Assembly (NCBI RefSeq): GCF_902459615.1
Contig: NZ_CABPSA010000011.1
Span: forward strand, 1 to 64,000
Direction: 5' to 3'
DNA: 64,000 bases
Origin: Pandoraea commovens
Lineage (GTDB): Bacteria > Pseudomonadota > Gammaproteobacteria > Burkholderiales > Burkholderiaceae
Part shown: one piece after another, positions 7,667 to 15,099 of the stretch
Position numbering within the stretch: position 1 is the stretch's first letter
Layout: the number at the start of each line of letters is the position of its first letter
Translations under genes and position numbers: made by a program
Notes under the pieces: model-generated
Database searches by the model: none
The model's input: the letters and a program-made list of their open reading frames with translations, nothing else
What the model was told of the DNA's origin: nothing

Positions 7667-7963
7667 TCACCGGCACATGCGCGATTTGCTCATCGCAGCG
7701 CGGATGCTTGCGGGGATCAAATGACCGTCGTAATCCATGATTCGCGCGATGAGCGAACGCATGGTTTTGCAGACGAACTGGATGCCGTCAGGACGCGTCC
7801 AGATGAAGCCCTTACCGGTCTTGATGAGACGCCGCAGGTGCAGCTTGAGACGAAGTTGTCTCCACGGGCGTTGTGGAGCGAGGGGAGGGCGCGAGATACG
7901 CCGTTGCTTAGTTCGAGCGGGACAAAAGCCGCCGAACAGATCAAGTGACAGTTGGTGAAGCAT
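7667..7963 (-). CDS. hypothetical basic inovirus protein
   Basis: A 98-residue, strongly basic protein (many Arg/Lys in RTKQRRISRPPLAPQRPWRQLRLKLHLRRL) with a more structured C-terminal half (GKGFIWTRPDGIQFVCKTMRSLIARIMDYDG). GGGGG lies 5-6 nt before the ATG at 7963; an in-frame ATG at 8008 lacks a ribosome site. Charge suggests nucleic-acid binding, for example a translational or packaging role, but this is conjecture. Confidence 0.5.
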   Translation of the reverse strand: MLHQLSLDLFGGFCPARTKQRRISRPPLAPQRPWRQLRLKLHLRRLIKTGKGFIWTRPDGIQFVCKTMRSLIARIMDYDGHLIPASIRAAMSKSRMCR

Positions 7964-8079
7964 CGCAACCCCCAATCCCATCACGGCATTCCTGCGGTGA
8001 CGGTGCAAAGAATCTGGCGGGGGGCCGGATTTAACTACAGGTGGTCGTCGCTCAAACGGACGACGTGAGATAACGCAAA

Positions 8080-8688
8080 TTACGCGGCGGCAGCGGCCGC
8101 AGCTTTCGGTGTGGCCGTCGGGCGTGTACTACTTACGTAGGGCTGCAACGCTACAATGCGCGGGACTAGAGCGCCGTCCATCGATTGCGCCATGGCCATC
8201 TCTGCGAAGTACTCGCCTTTGCCGGTTTCTTTGGCGATTTCAGGCAGCGGGACGGTGCCAACAACGGCGCGGTCGCCGTCAGGCGTCGCTTGCCAAAGGA
8301 CGCACTGTGCGGTGCGCATGTCGTAGGGGCGCCCTGTCTTGCTAGAGATGCCCTCACGGCGGACGACGCTAAGGATGGTGAGCTTCTGCTTCTTCGTCGG
8401 GGCGGAAGGGCGGGCGCCGTCGCCGTAAGGCTGCAACGCGATGATGCGAGGGACAAGCTGTCCTTCCATTGACCGCGTAAGGATGAAGTCGGCAAGGTAT
8501 TCGCCTTTGCCTACGTCCTTGAGGGCATCGGGGAGCGTGATGGTGCCAACTACGGCGTCTTCGCCTTCACTCGTGTTCTGCCAAAGGACGCACTCCGCGA
8601 TGCGCATGTCGTAGTGGCGGCCTGTCTTGCTGGATATGCCCTCGCGTCGGGTGACGTCGAGGATGGTGAGCTTTTGTTTGCTGGTCAT
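8080..8688 (-). CDS. ssDNA-binding protein, tandem-duplicated (pV-like)
   Basis: A 202-residue protein made of two homologous units of about 85 residues (4-88 and 100-184), both beginning KQKLTIL and containing REGISSKTGR, YDMR, CVLWQ, GKGEY and VPRI(I/V)ALQPY, joined by a short Pro/Thr/Lys linker and ended by an Ala-rich tail. Filamentous-phage ssDNA-binding proteins are normally one OB-fold unit of about this size working as a homodimer, so this looks like a covalent dimer. Position as second gene of the early operon supports the role: coating the plus strand and repressing translation. The OB-fold is inferred from size, position and duplication. Confidence 0.72.
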   Translation of the reverse strand: MTSKQKLTILDVTRREGISSKTGRHYDMRIAECVLWQNTSEGEDAVVGTITLPDALKDVGKGEYLADFILTRSMEGQLVPRIIALQPYGDGARPSAPTKKQKLTILSVVRREGISSKTGRPYDMRTAQCVLWQATPDGDRAVVGTVPLPEIAKETGKGEYFAEMAMAQSMDGALVPRIVALQPYVSSTRPTATPKAAAAAAA

Positions 8689-8714
8689 AGCGTGGCCCTT
8701 AGTTGGGTGGAACG

Positions 8715-8930
8715 TTAGTGACGAACTGCCTCAGAGGGGACGATTTCGAAGGCATCGGCTTCGTATTTCACGCCGTACTCGCGAAGGACTGCTTTCCAAG
8801 CACGACTTGCTTGCTCGATCCTTGCTTCACGTGGTTGAAGTCGAGAAGGTGAGTGAATGGTGAGCGAGGTACGGACTATTCCATCCCCGAGGTCTTCGTA
8901 AGTGATGGTGAGTTTTGCGTTGGTGGTCAT
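8715..8930 (-). CDS. hypothetical first gene of the phage operon
   Basis: A 71-residue protein starting MTTNAKLTITYEDLGDGIVR, with beta-strand-like alternation followed by a helix (PREARIEQASRAWKAVLREYG). GGAGA lies 9 nt upstream. It is the first leftward gene after the two operators and so is probably under direct repressor control. No family recognised. A longer frame to 9056 would run across the operators and into the repressor, so I reject it. Confidence 0.6.
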   Translation of the reverse strand: MTTNAKLTITYEDLGDGIVRTSLTIHSPSRLQPREARIEQASRAWKAVLREYGVKYEADAFEIVPSEAVRH

Positions 8931-8951
8931 GCAATGGTCTCCGTTGATATT

Positions 8952-8996
8952 GAGAACAATTGCTCTCATGTAAAAGTATAGAGATCGTTTGATCTC
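8952..8996. promoter_or_regulatory. two repressor operators (O1 8952-8967, O2 8981-8996)
   Basis: Two 16-bp dyads share the form GAGAnC-N4-GnTCTC: GAGAACAATTGCTCTC and GAGATCGTTTGATCTC. Their centres are 29 bp apart, close to three helical turns, placing both on the same DNA face. They lie in the gap between the leftward operon and the rightward repressor gene. A possible leftward promoter (TTTACA, 17 bp, AATATC) encloses O1. Direct repressor binding is inferred. Confidence 0.72.
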
Positions 8997-9009
8997 ATAG
9001 ATATGGGAT

Positions 9010-9378
9010 ATGTCCGAGATGTTAGACGTCGGCAACCGCTTGAGAGATGAACGCAAGCGCCTAAACCTGAATCAGGAAGAGTTCGCCTCAATTGGAGGTG
9101 TGACTAGACGTGCGCAGACGACGTATGAAAATGGGAGACGGGTTCCCGATGCTAGATACCTCAGCGCGGTTGCCGGGATAGGCGTGGATGTGCAGTACGT
9201 GCTTACCGGGGCTCGCTCTATCGCTATGGAGAGCAGCAGCTTGTCACCGGATGAAAGGGCGCTACTCGATAACTATCGCCACAGCCATCGAGAAGACCAG
9301 GCGGCACTGCGGAGGATGGGACTTGCTATGTCGAAACCGACCCCAACGAAGAGAAACGGAACGACCGGAAGCGAATAA
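9010..9378 (+). CDS. XRE-family helix-turn-helix repressor (CI-like)
   Basis: A 122-residue protein with an N-terminal Cro/CI-type HTH (about residues 7-62: GNRLRDERKRLNLNQEEFASIGGV..TTYENGRRVPDARYLSAVAGIGVDVQYVL) and a polar C-terminal tail without a peptidase domain. It is divergent from the virion operon with paired operators between, so it is the likely lysogeny repressor. Without a LexA-like cleavage domain, induction probably needs another signal. The ribosome site is weak; ATGs at 9010 and 9019 are both possible. Confidence 0.82.
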   Translation: MSEMLDVGNRLRDERKRLNLNQEEFASIGGVTRRAQTTYENGRRVPDARYLSAVAGIGVDVQYVLTGARSIAMESSSLSPDERALLDNYRHSHREDQAALRRMGLAMSKPTPTKRNGTTGSE

Positions 9379-9386
9379 GCCTTCTG

Positions 9387-9406
9387 CGGAAATACTTCCG
9401 TTTATT
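9387..9406 (+). terminator. short hairpin after the repressor gene
   Basis: CGGAA-ATAC-TTCCG followed by TTTATT, 8 bp after the repressor stop. The stem is only 5 bp, so it is a weak terminator at best. Confidence 0.35.
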
Positions 9407-9511
9407 AGGAAGTCGGGATTTGCCACGTGCGATGAATAGCCGAGACAAAAGACAGGCACCCTCGGGACGGTGAGAGGCATTCAGCATCTCCCCGTCACGT
9501 GTCACCTGGGC

Positions 9512-10219
9512 TTAGATCGAGATGTTCTCTGGCCAAAGAAAGTAGGCGCCATGGCGGGATTTTGGCACGAACTCTATGCCGCAATTCTCCCCTAAAGCGG
9601 AGAGGACATGCTCACCGTTTATCAATTCAAAATAACCGGCCGCTACAGCGCGCTCCAATAGTTCGCTCGTCCGTATTCCAAGACGCTTACCAAGCTTTGA
9701 CGAGGGGAGCTTCGTTACCGTTCCTCCGGTTGAGCGGTCGTCTGGCGACACTGCGTCGATGACGTCCCCGCCTGGGCGCTCGAGCGTAATACGAACTTCT
9801 TCGCTAATACGAATGATGCGCTGAGCCTCGTCATACACGTCTCGGTATAGCTCGACGTCCTCCGATCTCCGAACGAGTACTCCCATCTCGTTGTTATTGA
9901 TCTGACTGAACTCGTACAGGTTCAGGCTCGTAACGACGCACAATTCCTCGCTCATGTAGCACTTGGCATGCAAGTTCTTGCAGTAACTGGTGCGAACGTA
10001 GGTAAGCCCCTTAAGCCATTCGATTTCCGGCGGCTGCAACTCGCTCTTCCCATAGACCAACCTCACGTCAATTTTCAGACGGTTTTTGTCTGCAAGTAGC
10101 TCCTTTATTCGATCATTGAGCTTGAGAAATGGGCTGATCAGAATTACTCGATCAACGGCCCCTTTGATCAATTCTTCAAGAAAATAGTTTGTCGCACTGG
10201 TGTTCAAAAATTTTGCCAC
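9512..10219 (-). CDS. phospholipase D-like (HKD) domain protein, prophage cargo
   Basis: A 235-residue protein with one PLD-type site: HAK (84-86), then VVTSLNL (95-101) and a downstream NNNEMGVLV, matching the HxK...(S/T)xN...E pattern of the PLD nuclease/phosphodiesterase family. One HKD site implies a dimer. Residues 165-235 form a separate C-terminal domain (KLPSSKLGKRLGIRTSELLERAVAAGYFEL...) that looks like a small helical DNA-binding or adaptor fold. It stands alone between repressor and integrase, in the cargo position where temperate phages often place host-benefit or anti-phage genes. Its target is unknown. Confidence 0.75.
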   Translation of the reverse strand: MAKFLNTSATNYFLEELIKGAVDRVILISPFLKLNDRIKELLADKNRLKIDVRLVYGKSELQPPEIEWLKGLTYVRTSYCKNLHAKCYMSEELCVVTSLNLYEFSQINNNEMGVLVRRSEDVELYRDVYDEAQRIIRISEEVRITLERPGGDVIDAVSPDDRSTGGTVTKLPSSKLGKRLGIRTSELLERAVAAGYFELINGEHVLSALGENCGIEFVPKSRHGAYFLWPENISI

Positions 10220-10300
10220 CTAAACCCTCGCTGAGGCAGATTACGGGGGGGCGCTAAATGGTCTATAGCAAGTGCTTGTGTATATCGCCGAAAATCATCA

Positions 10301-10326
10301 ACGGCCCACCGCATGAGATGGGCCGT
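10301..10326 (-). terminator. hairpin after the 110-residue cargo gene
   Basis: ACGGCCCA and TGGGCCGT arms with a 10-nt loop lie 9 bp after the stop of the gene at 10335-10667; downstream on the minus strand is GATGATTTTC. A moderate intrinsic terminator separating two cargo genes. Confidence 0.5.
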
Positions 10327-10334
10327 CTTCAAAA

Positions 10335-10667
10335 TTACCTCACCAGTTTCGGCTCGGCTCCGGGCTTCGGTGAGTGAAGTATGTAGTACGGGCTGAACAA
10401 TCGTTCTGTCGCCACCATCGCCTCCGCAAATGTATCGAAGTAAATCGCATGGTCCGGGTCAGGTACATGCGCCCGTTGGATTTCTCTCTCCTCCTCGTCC
10501 CACGCGTAGCCAAGGTATCTGCCATGTGCATGAAACCAAATAACGTAGCCCTTACGAGGAAATGATTGCGGCAATGTCGGCAGCCGCTGTTCGCCTTTGG
10601 GCTTGTCCGTTTCTTTGATGTTGCCAACATCGTGCGGCGTAGGGCCGCTCTCGGTCGAGTCTGTCAC
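10335..10667 (-). CDS. hypothetical prophage cargo protein
   Basis: A 110-residue soluble protein with an unstructured, polar first third and a compact C-terminal part (KGYVIWFHAHGRYLGYAWDEEEREIQRA..DHAIYFDTFAEAMVATERLF). No membrane segment and no family recognised. It sits between the integrase and PLD genes and has its own terminator-like hairpin, so it is likely transcribed independently. Confidence 0.55.
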   Translation of the reverse strand: MTDSTESGPTPHDVGNIKETDKPKGEQRLPTLPQSFPRKGYVIWFHAHGRYLGYAWDEEEREIQRAHVPDPDHAIYFDTFAEAMVATERLFSPYYILHSPKPGAEPKLVR

Positions 10668-10826
10668 GGTTCCTCCACTTGATGGGAATAGTTCATCGGG
10701 GGACGTGACTCATCATGGCATCCGATCGGATACTTGCGTTTCAGTAACTTCCGAATAAATTATTCGATGCGTCGACACTCGAAATGAGTCGATGCTTCTC
10801 GAAAACGTTCATGGCGTATGGGGGGC
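10668..10826. other. non-coding gap with clustered palindromes beside the integrase
   Basis: This 159-bp gap between int and the cargo gene contains TCCGATCGGA (10721-10730) and a perfect 15-bp palindrome CGAATAAATTATTCG (10752-10766), plus direct GTCGA-containing repeats around 10770-10795. They may be promoter operators for the cargo gene. No ORF with a ribosome site is visible. Confidence 0.4.
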
Positions 10827-12056
10827 TTAACGAATCTCGTGCGTTGAATTCGGATATCGAAGCGAGTGCAAGTAGTCTGCCCAGTGCTGCATCATTTCTC
10901 TGCGTTGTGGCAAATGAGAGGTTCGGTTGTAAGCGCGTCCGAGAGGGTCGCGCACGCAGTGAGCCAATTGCGCCTCGATAATGACTATGGGCACACCAAG
11001 CACTTCGTCAAGAATTGTCCGCGCGGTCGCTCGAAACCCGTGGCCGGTCATCATTTCATTGCCGTAGCCAAGCCGACGTAGGGCCGCGTTAAGCGCGTTG
11101 TCGCTCATCGGGCGACTGTTGCTGCGAGCGCTGGGGAAAAGATACTGTCCCGCGCCGGTCAAAGCATGGAGATCGCGAAGTATCGTTACGGCCTGCGTTG
11201 ACAACGGCACGATGTGCGCTGCGCCACTTAGCTTTGCAGCTTTCACTCGCTTCATTCTGACGCTGGGGACTTCCCATGTCGCGCTCTCTAAATCGAACTC
11301 GGTCCATTCTGCTTGCCGCAGTTCTCCGGGGCGCTGAAAGAGCAGGGGGGACAATTTGAGCGCACAACTGACGGGGAATGTGCCGGTGTAGCCGTCGATG
11401 GCGTTGAGCAGGTGGCCAAGTTCGGCAGGGTCCGTGATGGCGGCGAAGTGCTTCGTTTGGATCGGCGCTAAGGCCCCTCGTAGATCGACTGTGACGTCCC
11501 GTTTTGCTCGTGCTGTCGCCACGGCGTAACGCATCACTTGACCGATGTTGACCCTAAGGCGGTGTGCCGTCTCAAGCTTGCGTTGCTTTTCGACGCGCCG
11601 TAACGCATCGAGTACTTCCGCAGCTTCCAGTTCTGCAATCGGCCGTCCGCCTATCCATGGAAAGGCATACAGCGTCAGACGGCGCAAAACCTTTTCGGCG
11701 TAGCCGTCCGTCCAGTTATCGGCATATCTCGCATGCCACTCCCGAGCGACCGCCTCAAAGCAGTTTTCCGCGTTCAAACGAGCTGTACGTTTCTGTGCTT
11801 TGCGCGTCTCTCCGGGATCGATTCCGTCTGCAAGTTGCATTCGGGCCTCGTCGCGTGTTCGGCGTGCTACTGCCAACGAAACAGTTGGGTACGTGCCAAG
11901 CGCTAGCCGCTTCTCCTTGCCAGCAAACCGATATTTGAGTCGCCAATACTTCGCCCCAGAGGGGGCGATTTCGAGATACATGCCGTTAGCATCGGCAAGG
12001 CGGTATGTTTTTTCGGCGGGTTTGGCGGTGCGTGCTTTCGCGTCGGTAAGCGCCAT
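10827..12056 (-). CDS. P4-type tyrosine integrase
   Basis: A 409-residue protein with the DUF4102-type N-terminal arm-binding domain (MALTDAKARTAKPAEKTYRL...) and a tyrosine recombinase catalytic domain. Catalytic residues are visible: R in RPGEL (about 242), HGFR (H339, R342), H in AQLAHCVRD (366) and the nucleophile in AYNRT (Y376). GGAGT lies 9 nt before the ATG at 12056. Integrases of this family insert elements into tRNA 3' ends, as here. Few inoviruses encode their own; many use host XerCD at dif. Confidence 0.93.
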   Translation of the reverse strand: MALTDAKARTAKPAEKTYRLADANGMYLEIAPSGAKYWRLKYRFAGKEKRLALGTYPTVSLAVARRTRDEARMQLADGIDPGETRKAQKRTARLNAENCFEAVAREWHARYADNWTDGYAEKVLRRLTLYAFPWIGGRPIAELEAAEVLDALRRVEKQRKLETAHRLRVNIGQVMRYAVATARAKRDVTVDLRGALAPIQTKHFAAITDPAELGHLLNAIDGYTGTFPVSCALKLSPLLFQRPGELRQAEWTEFDLESATWEVPSVRMKRVKAAKLSGAAHIVPLSTQAVTILRDLHALTGAGQYLFPSARSNSRPMSDNALNAALRRLGYGNEMMTGHGFRATARTILDEVLGVPIVIIEAQLAHCVRDPLGRAYNRTSHLPQRREMMQHWADYLHSLRYPNSTHEIR

Positions 12057-12169
12057 GTGTGCGACTCCATGCCGTGTTGGGGGCATCGGTCGCGAGGGGC
12101 ATTGTCATGCCCCCACATGTGCCCCCAGATTGATGATCGATTGGGGGCATCGCATGGTACCTCGTGGAA

Positions 12170-12213
12170 AAACAAAAAACCCGCCAAGCTTGTGCTTTAG
12201 CGGGTTTTTAGGA
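12170..12213. terminator. bidirectional terminator between int and attR
   Basis: AAAAACCCGC and GCGGGTTTTT arms flank a 15-nt loop, with A and T tracts on both sides. It lies inside the element, downstream of the tRNA-Thr gene, and can insulate int from tRNA readthrough. Confidence 0.75.
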
Positions 12214-12233
12214 CTTCACTGCATCCAACGATT

Positions 12234-12259
12234 TAAGTCGCTGGTGCCGGAGAGAGGAA
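12234..12259. repeat. right attachment repeat (attR), overlapping tRNA-Thr 3' end
   Basis: Twin of the repeat at 119-143. It covers the encoded CCA, the acceptor-stem 3' strand and part of the T-arm of tRNA-Thr, so insertion left the tRNA intact. Confidence 0.8.
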
Positions 12260-12317
12260 TCGAACCCCCGACCTTCTCATTACGAATGAGCTGCTCTACC
12301 GACTGAGCTACTCCGGC
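12242..12317 (-). tRNA. tRNA-Thr (anticodon CGT)
   Basis: The minus strand folds as a full cloverleaf: acceptor GCCGGAG/CTCCGGC, D-arm with AGCTCAGTCGGTAGAGC, anticodon loop TTCGTAA, T-arm with GGTTCGATTCC, and an encoded CCA. The anticodon reads ACG codons. It serves as the phage attachment gene. Confidence 0.95.
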
Positions 12318-12438
12318 GCTGCGAAGAAGTGAGATATTAGCAGACTTTACGGATTTGTCACTACTTTTTTCGAAGATTTTTTGCTGTGACTGCGTCAGTC
12401 ACGCGTAAATCATTGAAATTTCAGAAATCCTGCGCTTC

Positions 12439-12487
12439 CGTCGTCGCGAAAAAATTTTCACGACATTGCATCGTCTTCGCGACGACG
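12439..12487 (-). terminator. long inverted repeat downstream of fbp
   Basis: CGTCGTCGCGAA and TTCGCGACGACG are perfect 12-bp arms around a 25-nt AT-rich loop, starting 21 bp after the fbp stop. A likely terminator or mRNA-stabilising hairpin. A second dyad, GTGACTG-CGT-CAGTCAC (12386-12402), follows. Confidence 0.5.
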
Positions 12488-12507
12488 AATCCGCGTCTTT
12501 ACATCGC

Positions 12508-13521
12508 TTACTTCTTGTCGGCTTCGTGGTGATAACCGGTCACACGTTCGACTTCGTTCTTCGAGCCGAGGAACACTGCAACACGCTCGTGCAGCTTCTG
12601 CGGCTGAATGTCGAGAATGCGCTGCGTGCCGTTCGTGGCCGCACCGCCCGCCTGCTCGACGAGGAAGCTCATCGGGTTCGCTTCGTACATGATGCGCAGC
12701 TTGCCCGGCTTGTCCGGATCGCGCTTGTCGGCCGGATACATGAACACACCACCGCGCGTCAGAATGCGATGCACGTCCGCCACCATCGACGCGATCCAGC
12801 GCATGTTGAAGTCCTTGCCGCGCACGCCTTCCTTGCCTTGCAGCAACTCGCCGATGTAACGCTGCACCGGCGGATACCAGTGACGCTCATTCGACATGTT
12901 GATCGCGAATTCCTTGGTGTCTTCCGGAATGCGCATGCCTTCCTGCGTCAGCACCCACGAGCCCATCTCGCGATCGAGCGTGAAGCAGTTCACGCCATGA
13001 CCCGTCGTCAGCACCAGCACAGTTTGCGGACCGTATACCGCATAACCGGCCGCCACTTGCTGCGTGCCCGGTTGCAGGAAGTCCTTCTCGGTCGGATCCG
13101 TCACGCCTTCCGGGCAACGCAGCACCGAGAAGATCGTGCCGATCGACACGTTCACGTCGATGTTCGACGAACCGTCGAGCGGGTCGAACATCAGGAGGTA
13201 TTCGCCTTGCGGATAGCGGTTCGGAATGTGGAAGACGTCTTCCATCTCTTCCGAAGCCATCGCCGCCAGATGGCCACCCCATTCGTTCGCTTCGAGCATG
13301 ATCTCGTTGGAAATCACGTCGAGCTTCTTCTGAACTTCGCCCTGCACGTTCTCGCTGCCGGCGCTGCCCAGCACACCACCGAGCGCGCCCTTGGACACGG
13401 CGTGGCTAATGGACTTGCACGCACGTGCGACGACTTCGATCAGCAGACGAAGTTCGGCAGGAATGTTGTTGAATTCCCGCTGCTGTTCGATCAGATATTG
13501 GGTAAGGGTCTTGCGCCGCAT
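12508..13521 (-). CDS. fbp: fructose-1,6-bisphosphatase class I
   Basis: A 337-residue cytosolic enzyme of gluconeogenesis (and the Calvin cycle in autotrophs), hydrolysing fructose-1,6-bisphosphate to fructose-6-phosphate. It has the metal-binding [12 protein letters not shown] segment in the middle and [13 protein letters not shown] and [12 protein letters not shown] in the C-terminal half. The ATG at 13521 has GGAGG 5-6 nt upstream and gives the usual family start; the frame open to 13674 lacks a ribosome site. In related genomes fbp is commonly next to pepN; here pepN is 9 kb away, so the block between may be an insertion in the lineage (from memory, not tested). Confidence 0.95.
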   Translation of the reverse strand: MRRKTLTQYLIEQQREFNNIPAELRLLIEVVARACKSISHAVSKGALGGVLGSAGSENVQGEVQKKLDVISNEIMLEANEWGGHLAAMASEEMEDVFHIPNRYPQGEYLLMFDPLDGSSNIDVNVSIGTIFSVLRCPEGVTDPTEKDFLQPGTQQVAAGYAVYGPQTVLVLTTGHGVNCFTLDREMGSWVLTQEGMRIPEDTKEFAINMSNERHWYPPVQRYIGELLQGKEGVRGKDFNMRWIASMVADVHRILTRGGVFMYPADKRDPDKPGKLRIMYEANPMSFLVEQAGGAATNGTQRILDIQPQKLHERVAVFLGSKNEVERVTGYHHEADKK

Positions 13522-13586
13522 GTGGGCCTCCGGGAAAGCGAAAAAGCGTACATATCGAGATGCCCGCAATTTTACTCGTAAAGCGA

Positions 13587-13619
13587 CACTGCCCCCGCGA
13601 AAAATCCTTGGGGGCAGTG
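13587..13619. repeat. 10-bp inverted repeat between pyrB and fbp
   Basis: CACTGCCCCC and GGGGGCAGTG flank a 13-nt loop, 62 bp after the pyrB stop. No T-run follows on the minus strand, so it may be a Rho-assisted end or an element in the fbp leader. Confidence 0.45.
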
Positions 13620-13680
13620 CAGTATCGGCATCGTCCGACGAACGATTCGGATTTCTCCGATGCGTTCGCGGCATGCGAAA

Positions 13681-14964
13681 TCAGTCGAGGCCGTCGAACA
13701 GCGCGTCGTCCGGACCGATGTGCGACGGCGAGCGCCAGGCGGCATCGCGCATGCTGTGCTGGACTTGCTTGTCCACGCCGAGCAGGATCGCGAAGATCGC
13801 CATGCGCACCGGAATGCCGTTGTCCGTCTGACGGAAGATGGCCAGACGCGGATCGTGATTCAGGTCAGTCGACAGATCGTTTGCGCCCGGGCGGCTGTCT
13901 CGCGGCAGCGGGTGCATGATGATCGTGCGGCTATCGCAGTACTGGTTGATCAGCGCTTCGTTGATCTGGAAGTCCGGCGTGTAGCCTTCGATGGCCTCGT
14001 CGGCAAAGCGCTCCTTCTGGATGCGCGTCGCGTAGACCACGTCCGCACCGGCCAGATCGGCGAGCGAATTGCTCTGCACGATGACGTGGCCGTTCTGCGA
14101 GATCTGGTCGAGAATGTACGTCGGCATTTCCAGCGACGGCGGCGAGATCAGCGTGAACTTCAAGCCGCGATACAGCGCGAGCAGCTTGATCAGCGAGTGC
14201 ACCGTGCGGCCGTAGCGCAGGTCGCCGACCATCGCCACATGGGCGCCGTCGACCAGCTTGCCCAGACGCGAGAACTCGCGGCCGATGGTGTACAGATCGA
14301 GAATGGCCTGACTCGGGTGTTCGCCCGGGCCGTCGCCACCGTTGATGACGGGGATGTTCGTCGCGCGTGCGAATTCGGCGACCGAGCCCTTTTCCGGGTG
14401 ACGCACGACAAGCGCGTCGACGTAACCGCTCATGACACGGCTCGTGTCGTAGATCGATTCGCCCTTGGCCATCGACGAGAACGTGAAGCCGGTCGTGTCG
14501 CACACCGAGCCGCCGAGGCGGCAGAAGGCGGAGCCGAAGCTCACGCGGGTGCGGGTACTGGCTTCGAAGAACAGATTGCCGAGCACTGCGCCTTCGAGCA
14601 CGCGCGAGATCTTCTGGCGGCGCGCGATCGGTTGCATGATGTCGGCAACGTGGAACAATTCTTCCAGCGAATCGCGCGAGAACTGATCAACGGAGATCAG
14701 ATGCGGCTTGCCGTCGAGGCCCATGCGTTCGCGCAGCGGCTTGTGTGCGCTTTGCGTAGATTCCGCAGACGGCGCTTCGCGACCGAGAATTTCACCGACG
14801 AATTTCTCCACGATGCTCGGCATCGTGCGATATTCGCTGGAATCTTCGGGCAGCAGCCAGGTGTCGAGGGCGCGCCGACGAACGCCGATGCGCTCGGCGA
14901 AGGTGTCGCGGGTCATGTTCAGGCGACGCATCGCGTCGCGCAGGAAAGTCTGCTGTGCACTCAT
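13681..14964 (-). CDS. pyrB: aspartate carbamoyltransferase with N-terminal HTH-like extension
   Basis: A 427-residue enzyme of pyrimidine synthesis, condensing carbamoyl phosphate and aspartate. It carries the carbamoyl-phosphate motif FFEASTRTRVSF, GDLRYGRTVHSL, and HPLPRD in the last third. The core is standard, but residues 1-60 (FLRDAMRRLNMTRDTFAERIGVRRRALDTWL) form a helix-turn-helix-like extension absent from E. coli PyrB. The start at 14964 is the first methionine preceding this conserved-looking domain; its ribosome site is weak. No regulatory-chain gene (pyrI) is next to it, so the extension may replace or add regulation (inference). Confidence 0.88.
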   Translation of the reverse strand: MSAQQTFLRDAMRRLNMTRDTFAERIGVRRRALDTWLLPEDSSEYRTMPSIVEKFVGEILGREAPSAESTQSAHKPLRERMGLDGKPHLISVDQFSRDSLEELFHVADIMQPIARRQKISRVLEGAVLGNLFFEASTRTRVSFGSAFCRLGGSVCDTTGFTFSSMAKGESIYDTSRVMSGYVDALVVRHPEKGSVAEFARATNIPVINGGDGPGEHPSQAILDLYTIGREFSRLGKLVDGAHVAMVGDLRYGRTVHSLIKLLALYRGLKFTLISPPSLEMPTYILDQISQNGHVIVQSNSLADLAGADVVYATRIQKERFADEAIEGYTPDFQINEALINQYCDSRTIIMHPLPRDSRPGANDLSTDLNHDPRLAIFRQTDNGIPVRMAIFAILLGVDKQVQHSMRDAAWRSPSHIGPDDALFDGLD

Positions 14965-15099
14965 GGTCGGGTCGGCAGGAATGTGTACGCGATGCGTATA
15001 ATAGGCGTCGATTCGTTGTTTGTCCAGCAAAAGACGTGCCCCTCGCGGGGCCGCGCCAGCCGGGCGTTTCCGGCATTTCCGGTGTATTGCCGTACGGGT

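Larger units (their letters stand above)
119..12259. mobile_element. inovirus (filamentous phage) prophage integrated at tRNA-Thr
   Basis: A contiguous set of filamentous-phage genes (HUH initiator, secretin, Zot/pI, pVI-like, pIII/TspB-like, major coat, ssDNA-binding protein, repressor) plus a P4-type integrase is bounded by near-identical 25/26-bp repeats. The right repeat overlaps the 3' end of an intact tRNA-Thr gene. All virion genes run leftward; only the repressor and one mini-ORF run rightward. At about 12.1 kb it fits inovirus genome sizes. No broken genes are evident, so it may be excisable. Absence of lysis genes agrees with chronic extrusion. Confidence 0.9.

Noticed and set aside
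7523-7948. Plus-strand 141-codon frame in the phage operon
   Set aside because: No ribosome site, opposite to the operon, and it covers two minus-strand frames with better start signals.
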